A DNA stretch of 64,000 nt from Monomorium pharaonis (lineage: Eukaryota > Arthropoda > Insecta > Hymenoptera > Formicidae): NCBI RefSeq assembly GCF_013373865.1, contig NC_050476.1, positions 11,334,001 to 11,398,000 on the forward strand. Direction: 5' to 3'. The translations under genes were made by a program, and so were the position numbers. Of the stretch, positions 54,061-62,685 are shown piece by piece (the first letter of the stretch is position 1; the number at the start of each line of letters is the position of its first letter). The notes beneath the pieces were generated by a model that was not told where the DNA came from, ran no database searches, and was given only the letters and a program-made list of their open reading frames with translations.

Positions 54061-56376
54061 GAATGGCATATCTAGATTTACGAAAATCGAATTTCAAATG
54101 GTCCTATGGATAAAATTCAGAGTTTAGATAAAGTTTTACGTTGGTCAAATTACAATCGTCAAAGATTGTAGCATTTTAAGACATGATATTTTTTCCACCA
54201 GTCTACAGTGGAAAGATAACGAAGCGCGGTCTCTCGAGCTGAATTGCAGTTTTGACAGCTCATGAATGTTTCGTCGTACTGTGCAGCAAAGATAATTTGT
54301 TGACTTCGTTTAATGTAACATGCGGCATTCGCCACTGCACTTTAAATAATTCAATTTCCGGTTGAACCGTAGAATTTCCAACGATATAATTGTTATTTTT
54401 GCGTGCTCCTATCAAAATCAATTCGTGACGAGTGTTAACAATCACGTGTTTGTAATCTTCGCAAAAGCCCAATAATATACTAACAAGAGAACCTCGCGAA
54501 CTCGAAAATTCTGATTTTAATGAAACTTGGCATAAATGTAGAGGGGGTAAATATATGAATTTAGAAATTTATCGCAGCTGCCCATAAACGGTTTAAAGAG
54601 GTGAAACCACCCTTCAAAGATTGAGACATTTTTCGTTTTCTCGATATATCTCGTAAACTAAACAAAATATTAAAAAATGTTTTATACAAAAGTTTTACAA
54701 TAAAAGTACTTCTATCTAACTACAGTAATTAAATTAAAAAAAAATTTTTTTTTAAACAATTGTTTTTAAATTTTTGAAAAAAAAATTTTTTTTTAATTTT
54801 ATTAATGTAGTTAGATAGAGATATTGTTACCATAAAACTTTTGTATAAAACATTTTTTTATATCTCCAATACTTTACGAGATATATCGAAAAAAGCAAAA
54901 ATCTGCTCTACACTATGCACTGGAAAAAGCATGAGAGAATGCGATAGCACCGCGACGGAGAGCGTTAAAAAATATTTTAAAGAAATTTTTTATTAAGGTT
55001 TATTTATGATATTGAATATAATATAAGATACTAAAAATATAATAAAATAAAGTAATATAAAATAATAATATTTTGTATAATATAATAATATGTAATAATA
55101 TAATACAATAATGTCGCACGTGAATGCATGCTGATGTGAGTGAGAGAGAAAGAGTAAATAATATTAATATAATATAGTAATATAATAATGTAATATAATA
55201 TAAAATATTTATATCCAGACTTCTTGGTCCGGATCCATTAGCGGTGACATGCCAAAGAGTCGACGCAGATCGACGACATCTGCCAATCCAAATCGGCTAT
55301 ATGATTTGTCAATTAAGTCATTAGAGTAATGAAAATGAAAATTAAAAAATAATGCATTACTTATTAATTTTTTAATATTTTTTTATTACATTTTTAGTAT
55401 CTTATATTATATTCAATATCATAAATAAACCTTAATAAAATTTTTTTTTTTTAATATTTTTTAACGCTCTCCGTCGCGGTGCTATTGCATTCTCTCATGC
55501 TTTTTTCAATGCATAGTGTAGAGCAGATTTTTGCTTTTTCCGATATATCTCGAAAAGTATTGGAGATTTCAAAAAATGTTTTATACATAAGTTTTATGGT
55601 AACAATATCTCTATCTAACTACATTAATAAAATTAAAAAAAAAATTTTTTTTTAATTAAAAAACAATTGTTTAAAAAAAAATTTTTTTTCAATTTAATTA
55701 CTGTAGTTAGATAGAAGTACTTTTATTGTAAAACTTTTGTATAAAACATTTTTTAATATTTTGTTTAGTTTACGAGATATATCGAGAAAACGAAAAATGT
55801 CTCAATCTTTGAAGGGTGGTTTCACCTCTTTAAACCGTTTATGGGCAGCTACGATAAATTTCTAAATTTATGTATTTACCCCCTCTACATTTATGCCAAG
55901 TTTCATTAAAATCAGAATTTTCGAGTTCGCGAGGTTTCCTTGTAAGCGATACGCAAAAGTTGAAGTATCCACAAAAATTCCCATTCTGCATTCTGCATAA
56001 TTACTGCTTTGTCATATGATAATGATATGTAGTTCTTGAGGGTGTTGGTTATTCTAACGTTTCTGTTGCGATCAATTTCCACACCATTGAGTTCGTATTG
56101 AATTTCATCAAACATGAACGCCACGCAATTATTTCCGAGATTTATCTCATCCTTATCCTTATCCATATCGTCTTTTTTCTTCACCACTAATCGTCCTTCG
56201 ACGTAGAGAAAACTGTCACATGGCAACGTGTATAAATCCTGTTGTTGTATGGGTATCCTTATTTCGTCGCTGTATCCAAACGTGGTGTTGGCGTACGGAT
56301 TGTACGTGTGAGTCTCAATCTTGACGATGCTATCGTCAAAGATGGGCTCACTTCCAATGTTCAAGATGTTAGACAC
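54061..56376 (-). pseudogene. Capsid-like protein, copy 2, split by a foldback insertion
   Basis: The first part (56376-55943) matches copy 1 closely: MSNILNIGSEPIFDDSIVKI, QQDLYTLPCDSFLYVEG, IQYELNGVEIDRN. After the insertion (54484-55942) the gene resumes with LLGFCEDYKHVIVNTRHELI (54480-54400) and FKVQWRMPHVTLNEVNK, then loses frame; sequence similarity can be followed to about 54061. It is better preserved than copy 1 in the N-terminal half, with about 144 intact codons. As for copy 1, the capsid role is inferred. Confidence 0.55.
54484..55942. mobile_element. Foldback element (1459 bp) with TAA duplication
   Basis: CAAGAGAACCTCGCGAACTC at the left and the inverted GAGTTCGCGAGGTTTCCTTG at the right, with TAA outside both (54481-54483, 55943-55945). 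Arms of about 570 bp contain the blocks GAAACCACCCTTCAAAG and AGCATGAGAGAATGC inverted. Each arm itself contains a smaller palindrome around AAAAAATTTTTTTT with ATCTAACTAC on both sides. The centre (55056-55364) has a GC-richer patch (55215-55310) without a gene. The uninterrupted copy-1 gene shows the empty site at about 50745. Confidence 0.85.
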
Positions 56377-56646
56377 CTTAGAGATTTCGTACGACGAATC
56401 CCAATGATTTTAAAAATTCAACGTTTGACACCGTAAGTTTCTTTTTATCAGAAGATCGAATATTTTTAACTGTCGTATAATTTATGTCACACGACCAAAT
56501 ATTCTTGATTGGTGTAAAAATTGTGTCCTTCACCTGCTCATTCAACACGAGCATCTCACGTTATCATCTTCGTACGTGTAATCTAACTGTAATCTCCTCT
56601 CCGCGAAAATCGAGTAATTGGCCGTCCTGATCCATAATGCGGATCG

Positions 56647-57291
56647 TCAAATCAGTAATACGTGCGACGATAGGAATGTAAGTGCAGGCGTTTCCGATAT
56701 CTTATATCCTGGTGGTACCCTCGGTGAAAATTCGTGTATCGTGTGTACGCACTTGTCGTTGCTGTATGCACCTGCAGTCACGTTACATTCTATGCAAATA
56801 ATGTTTACGTTTATGATATTTATAGGTGCATCCGATTCATGCCACAAACGCGATTCAAGAATACGACACGATGAAAATTCCAACAGCGATCCAATATTGT
56901 TAGGTTTAATGAAATTTATCCGATAAGCACACATAATCTCGCTTTTCATTGTATTATTGTTGGCACAAATTACCAGCGGATACTCGCTTTCTTCTTCATC
57001 TTCTTTACGAAACGTCCTTTTTCCCGCAACATCGGCATGAGATTGTAAAATTGCGCGTTTCAAATATCTATCTATATCACGCAATTCATACGATCCTTCG
57101 GGAATCGTAACTTCCTTGTCGTCTTTGTCGTAATAAAATTTGTTATTCGATAAATTTACATTAGGTATGGCATAATATGTTTCAAAATCTGTGAGGCCGA
57201 GCTCGTAATCGCCATCGCTCAAATCTACAGTTGGAAAATAGCTTACCGCGAGGATGCTACTCTTGCCGGTTACCGTAAACGTCAGTGACAT
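56647..57291 (-). pseudogene. Hypothetical protein of the virus-derived element (MSLTFTV type)
   Basis: Open for 214 codons from ATG 57291: MSLTFTVTGKSSILAVSYFP, LGLTDFETYYAIPNVNLSNN, VTIPEGSYELRDIDRYLKRA, MKSEIMCAYRINFIKPNNIG and HEFSPRVPPGYKISETP. The last 14 codons are out of frame with the normal C terminus, whose FRGEE-type ending is found degenerate at copy 1 (50076-50110). It precedes the capsid-like gene. The beta-strand-rich pattern may indicate a minor capsid or penton-like protein; that is inference. I do not know an established name. This is the best-preserved ORF of the pair of elements. Confidence 0.5.
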
Positions 57292-57420
57292 GTTGAAACG
57301 AATACTGAGTTAAATTGTGCAATGTTAGCCTTTAAATTGATTATTAACTATTTGGAGAAAACGCAAACATAGTTGACTGCAGTTGCTTTGATCGTAACGT
57401 TCATAAGGTGTGTGATTGGA

Positions 57421-57859
57421 AAGTGGTTTACTTGGACACAGTGCAATTGGACACAGTGCAAATGGACACGGTGCAATGGACACAAAGTACACGTTTCAAG
57501 TGGACACGGTTCATTTTGACACAAGAATTTTGTACACATGAAAAATATATTCTGGACAAATTACAATTTGGACACGATAAAAATGTACACCGTACAATTG
57601 GACACGTAAAATTTGTACACTGCAAAGTTGTACACCGCCAAGTTATACACCGCAAACTTGTACATCCCGCAAAGTTGTACACCGTGTATATTGTATTGGA
57701 AATCTGCAAACACATAAACTTCACTTTGTTTGCAATGTACAACATGGGTTAGCAACTTCGACGGGATGGGTGCGGGAGGGGGCCAAAGGCCCCCTCTTGC
57801 CCCTCCGTGTATGTGTGTGTGTTTGTGTGTGTGTGTGTGTTTGTTTGTGTGTGTGTGTT

Positions 57860-57899
<40 letters not shown>

Positions 57900-58424
57900 T
57901 GTGTGTGTGTAAACCATTCTCTGCACCACATGGGTTTGCGACTTTTCACACAAAACTTTGTGGTGTATAATTTTACGATGTACAACTTTGCGGTGTACAT
58001 GTTTGTGGTGTACATGTTTGCGGTGTACAAGTTTGCGGTGTACAATTTTGCGGTGTACAACTTTGCGGTGTACAACTTTGCGGTGTACAACTTTTCGTGT
58101 ACAAGTTTGCGGTGTACAACTTTTACGTGTCTAAATGAACGGTGTACAATTTTACGGTGTACAACTTTACGGTATATAACTTGGTCGTGTACATTTTTGC
58201 GGTGTACAAATTTTACATGTCCAATTGCACGGTGTATATTTTTATCGTGTTTAAATTGTAATTTGTCCAAAATTAATTTTTTCTGTGTACAAAATTACTG
58301 TGTCTAAAATTCCTGTGTCGAAACGAACCGTGTCCATTTGAAATGTGAACATTGTTTTGTGTCCATTTGAACCGTGTCCATTTACACTGTGTCCAATTGT
58401 ACTGTGTCCAAGTGAAGGCCACTC
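57421..58424. mobile_element. Foldback-type element C (1 kb)
   Basis: Ends AAGTGGTTTACTTGGACACA and the inverted TGTGTCCAAGTGAAGGCCAC. The left arm 57421-57715 has units such as TTGTACACCGCAAAG. The right arm 57950-58424 has the inverted GTACAACTTTGCGGTG series, about eight near-identical units at 58000-58110. The core 57725-57950 contains ACATGGGTTAGCAACTT, GGGAGGGGGCCAAAGGCCCC, a GT/GTTT run and CACATGGGTTTGCGACTT. The two flanks belong to different sequences (upstream of the MSLTFTV gene and a gypsy RT), so no duplication is found; the site is rearranged. Confidence 0.75.
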
Positions 58425-59111
58425 TTTGAAGACTTCTCTTGAATCGGTCCGTCATTCGTTGGAAGGTGGCACCAACGTTCTTCAGGCCGAATGGCATGCG
58501 CTTGAAACGGAAAGTGCCAAATGGCGTAATGAAAGCAGTCTTGTTGTGCTCTTCCGGTCTCACCCTCACTTGCCAATACCCCGATCGTAAATTGAGGGTG
58601 GACATGTACAAGGCTTTCTTTGCGAGGTGCAGCAAATCGTCGATTCGCAGCATGGAATACGCGTCCGTTCTTGTAATTGCATTCAATCGGCAGTAGTCGA
58701 CGAACACTCTGACTGAGCTGTCCCGTTTTGATCGGAACACCACCGGCGCGGCCCACGGAGATTCACATTCTTCTATGACGTCCGTTTTCAGCATTGAGGT
58801 GATTTCCTTCTCTAGTATTTCCTTCTTCGGCACGGACATTCTATATGGCGGTGCTACTAGGGCGTGGTCGCTGATGTCAATGACGTGTTTGGCATGTGGG
58901 ATCGGTTTTTCTCCTAGAGCGAAAATGTCCACGTTGGCGCCCAGGAGCGCGTCCAGTTACCCTCGCTGGTCGTTGGGTAGGTTCTGTGCTTCGTCGTCGC
59001 GTAATGCAGTGATGTAGTTTAGCTGTAGAGCGGCAGAGGTTTTAGAGAGGCTCTCGAACTTCAAATTGTACGTTTCGTGACCATCTACAAAATGCCAGAA
59101 TTGTTGGGAAT
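58425..59111 (-). pseudogene. pol: gypsy pol fragment (RT), truncated at foldback C
   Basis: Two frames are joined by a shift near 58957: an FWHFVDGHETYNLKFE segment after the protease, then DIFALGEKPIPHAKHVIDI, PYRMSVPKKEILEKEI, DVIEECESPWAAPVVF, FVDYCRLNAITRTDAY, STLNLRSGYWQVRVRPEE and FKRMPFGLKNVGATFQRMTD. These are RT fingers and palm up to motif B. The catalytic YxDD motif and everything beyond are missing, because the sequence passes into the foldback array. It differs clearly from the gypsy at 1364-4750. Confidence 0.88.
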
Positions 59112-59120
59112 GTTCAAAAC

Positions 59121-59493
59121 GAGAGTGACTCACTTGGACGCAGTACAATTGGACACAGTGTAGATGGACACGTTGCAAATGGATACAAACTAATGGACAG
59201 AGTTTATTTGGACACAGGAATTTTGTACACCGTAAAGTTGTACACCGTACATTTCTATACTCTTCTGTTTAGGGCACCTCTACCGACAGGGTGGGTGCGG
59301 GAGGAGAGCCGAAGGCCCCCCTTGCACCCTCCGTGTGTGTGTGGGGGGGGGGGGGCTGTGACGGTTACGGTGCAGAAATTACGGTGTACAACTTTGCGGT
59401 GTACAACTTTACGTTGTAAAATTGTACGGTGTACATTATTTTGTGTCCATTTACACTGTGTACAATTGTACTGTGTCCAAGTAAAGGCCACTC
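59121..59493. mobile_element. Foldback-type element D (373 bp) with perfect 9-bp duplication
   Basis: GAGTGACTCACTTGGAC at the left and the inverted GTCCAAGTAAAGGCCACTC at the right, flanked by GTTCAAAAC on both sides (59112-59120, 59494-59502). The host is the gypsy pol gene, readable on both sides (FIDDANIVLN before, FWHFVDG after on the minus strand). Only a few array units and a reduced core with GGGTGCGGGAGGAGAGCC and a G run remain. It fixes the duplication length for the family. Confidence 0.88.
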
Positions 59494-59541
59494 GTTCAAA
59501 ACGATATTTGCATCGTCGATGAATTCCATGCCGAATAAAGT

Positions 59542-60550
59542 TGTAACGATAGCTCCGTATCAATCGCGTTCGTCCAGCCGCCGAAATCGTCGTCCGAGCG
59601 ACGACCAGGACGCTCCGCGCCCGCCTAAGACTCCTCACTACCGCGATCGTTCGCTCCTACGAACGACAGCACGCCGACCGCACACCGGCTGACAGCTCGC
59701 GCAGGCGCCCTGCATCGATGACGAACCGCGCGAAGCAGAGCAGGCTAACGACCTCCGCGAAAGAAACAATACCGGACCGTTAAAAATGTTCGAATTTCGC
59801 ACCCACGAGTAACGAGACGATCCTCCCCGATACGACATCCCCCACAACTAAACAACGAGCCTCCAACGGAGGTATAAAAGAGCGGTAAAAACAGAGGAGA
59901 GTCAGATCTTCTCCGGCGAGCCGAGCTCGCCTCCTCCGACCAGATTCGAGATACCAGAGGTCTGCAAATAGTGGCCCCGGCCGGATATTACTGGCGATCT
60001 CGCAAATCTAGTCACCAACTCCTTTCCTGCACGGCTTAGCGTGGGACTAGAGCTATTCCGCCTCCGCCGGACATTACCGGCCCGCCGAACCTTACCTTCC
60101 CTTCGATTCCTGGCACAAGGCTACCGAGGTAAGGAAACATTCTGCCCCGGCCGGACATTCCCGGCTAGCCGCCGCTGGAAATACGATACTTCCCAAACGC
60201 CGGACGCGCGCGTCACCCCAACCAGCGCACTCGTACGCACGAGACCGCCAACGATCGCGAGATTCACCAAAGGCCCCGCGTCACGTTCGGCCAATCGAGG
60301 CACAGAATCCCACCGACCGTGTAAATCACGCTCTCTGACAGCGGGCTGCCACGCTTCGGCATTTGTGACAAACGCGCCGCGGACAATATTATACTTTACT
60401 TTATCTTTTGTACGATATTATACTATCTTAGATTATATTACCTCAATAAAAACGGTACAATTAAAAATAACAAGCTTTAAAAGTGTCTCTGACTAATCTT
60501 CCCTGACTCCGTCCTGACGCACGACCGCAGGGAAAAGACGGGTCGTTACA
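59542..60550 (+). mobile_element. Solo LTR 4 (1009 bp) inside the gypsy protease
   Basis: TGTAACGATAG..GGTCGTTACA termini. GGTATAAAAGAG at about 59870 (TATA), GAGTCAGATC shortly after as a possible initiator, and CAATAAAAAC at about 60443. The minus-strand protease reads into it (VMVHARNNF) and out of it (FGMEFIDDANIV). A-rich flanks AAAG and AAAA make the duplication imprecise. Confidence 0.82.
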
Positions 60551-61721
60551 AAATGAAATTGTTCCTTGCGTGAACCATTACGACAAAGGTAGTCTTGATC
60601 GTTCGACCGGATACTCATACGTCCACTTCGGTGAGGAGCACTTTTTCTCTGTTGCTCGTTCCATCCGCTAGTCCGATCTGTAACTCCGTTTCCTGGAACG
60701 TTTGGCCCTTTCCGGCGAGTATCTTGTAGAGGGTGTATCCTGCAATACTCAATCTAGCGGCGATATCAATAAATGCGGTTCCTGCATTTCGCGTGAATTT
60801 GTTTACGAGGCAGAACTCGGATTTAGCTTTATTTTTCCTGGGTTGCTCTCTCTTATTGCATTTCGGACAATCTTTGTGCAGGAAGCCGGGATTGCCGCAT
60901 CCGAAGCGGGTTATCACGGATTGAGGGCGCGGATTATTTCCTGCGTCGATACCGGCTTTGGGTTGGTCTCCTTTGGACGTCGCGGTTTTATCGTTTTGCT
61001 TCTTACAGAGGTTCTTGTATTCGTCTACCGTGTGTCCGAAATTTTTACAGCATCGAGGACGGTTGTTTTGTTTACGCGGCGATTTTGATTGTGTCGGTGA
61101 TTTTCCCGGTTCTTCGGCTTTCATTTCTTCGACTTTCCTCGCGAGCTCGAGTAATTCCGAGAAGGACTTTTCGCGTGATATTTCTTTGCGGATTTTACAT
61201 GACATTAGACCGTAAACCATGTCTAGCTGTACGTTTTTCGGCAATAGCGTCTCGTAAGGAAGTTTCGATAGAAATGCACGCATTTTGCAAAGGAAAACGT
61301 CGGAGAGCGTGTCGTCTTCTTGCGTGCAGGAGAACAGTTTTTTGTATATGCGGTGCGCCAGTTTCTTGGGTCCATATGTTTGTCGTAGTAATTCTAACGC
61401 GGTTTCTCAGTGATCTACCATCGTTTTACGCCTTGCCACCACGTTGCGGCGAGATCCGTGAGGAGAATCGGTAATCCCTTTAACGCGTTTTCGTTTGAAA
61501 TATTCGTGCAGTCTTTATATGTAACAGTCGTGTGTATAGAACTTCTACGTCGGACGTCTTAGCTCCGTCGAAACGGGATGTACATTGTGAGAAATTACCT
61601 TGTGGGTACGCGGTGTTTGCGGCGGGGACGTTCGTTGCAGATATCTGTATCTGTTGTAGAAAAGAGATGAACTGCTCGTTCGTTAGGGTGATCGGGTTGT
61701 TTGGTTAATTTTCGGCCATCT
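60551..61721 (-). pseudogene. gag: gypsy gag-protease, broken
   Basis: The start ATG at 61721 gives MAEN, a stop, then PNNPITLTNEQFISFLQQIQ; the next 400 bases have several frame changes. The C-terminal part is open for about 222 codons (61283-60615): KLPYETLLPKNVQLDMVYGL, a basic linker, a degenerate knuckle RCCKNFGHTVDEYKNLC (one Cys lost) and a second Cys-rich motif RFGCGNPGFLHKDCPKC. The start of the aspartic protease follows, where the active site reads FIDIAAR; the usual DTA/DTG has Thr changed to Ile. The solo LTR then interrupts. Confidence 0.82.
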
Positions 61722-62229
61722 TGTCTTTCCGTTTCTTTTCGCTTCTTCCGGTTGCCGTCTTTGTCTGTGCCTTTGCCTGTATCTGTGGCCGTATTTTCAT
61801 TTGGGTCGTCGCTTGCGTCTTCACCTGTGTTTGTGACCGTGTTGTCAGTCGTGGCGGGTTTTGTGGAAACGACGTCTTGGTTCTTAAGTATGACCCTCGC
61901 CGTTAACCGGGCCCGAGGTTGGGCATCACTTGTAGCGTGTGGAAGGAGAGGGGTTCCCTCGCCGTGTCGCGTTCGTGTTCGTATTCGTGGAGTCGGCCGG
62001 CTACACCGAAGGGACGCGGTTGGGAAATCGAAGAAATAGGCGTTGAATAAGACACATAAAATATATTTATATCAAAAAGAAAACAGAGATGTATCCGATC
62101 ATAAGATCAACGCGTATCGCGCACCACACCCCGTGCACATTGCCGTAAGACTGGCTCTCCTCCTTCTTCACAGGGGGGGGGGAGGCGCTATCTGCCTGCG
62201 AGCGCGTTACGGTGCCCTTCGCGCTATAA
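61722..62229. other. Probable gypsy leader; no gene
   Basis: Upstream, on the minus strand, of gag. GC-rich to about 62040, AT-rich beyond. No LTR end with TG..CA could be placed, so the 5' boundary of the gypsy is unknown. Confidence 0.45.
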
Positions 62230-62685
62230 GGACATAATATTGAGCTGACAAATAAGTATTTTAATACAAATAAATTACAAATATTGCAAATAAATATTTT
62301 ACTACAAAAACTTGGCGCCGCTAAACCGAATAATTTGTTTTAATACAAAATCGCTTTCTTACAAACTAATTTATGTGTTAATACGTATAACATACACCCA
62401 CGCATAAGAGAAAGAGAGAAAAAGAAAAACATCTGAACGTACGCACGCAAAAAAGACAAAGATATTAAAAATCGTTTCCTTATAAACTAACAATTATATA
62501 CTAAACACATACACACATACAAACACACACATATTCAGATGCACGCACAAAAGAGAAAGGAAGAGAGCTGGCAAATTATTTGGCGCCAAGTTTTTGTTGT
62601 AAAATATTTGTATTAAAATATTTATTTGTAATATTTGTAATTGATTTGTATTAAAATACTTATTTTTTAAATCAATATTATGTCC
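62230..62685. mobile_element. MITE-like palindromic element (456 bp)
   Basis: GGACATAATATTGA and TCAATATTATGTCC are exact inverted ends. Arms of about 110 bp (with AAAAACTTGGCGCC inverted as GGCGCCAAGTTTTT) flank a centre with AGAGAAAG and CACACA simple repeats. No clear duplication. Confidence 0.8.

Larger units (their letters stand above)
54061..57291 (-). mobile_element. Polinton/Maverick-like virus-derived element, copy 2 (minus strand)
   Basis: The same gene order as copy 1, read leftwards: the MSLTFTV protein (57291-56647), a decayed short frame, then the capsid-like gene (56376 to 54061), truncated at its 3' end. It converges on copy 1, with about 2 kb between them. A 1459-bp foldback element splits its capsid-like gene. 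Confidence 0.6.
58425..61721 (-). mobile_element. Second Ty3/gypsy element, minus strand, fragmentary
   Basis: Reading leftwards from 61721: gag, protease (to 60551), solo LTR insertion, end of protease (59541-59503), foldback D, linker and RT (59111-58425), where foldback C ends it just before the YxDD motif. RNase H and integrase are absent. No LTR of its own is recognised. The region 61722-62040 is probably its leader. Confidence 0.8.
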
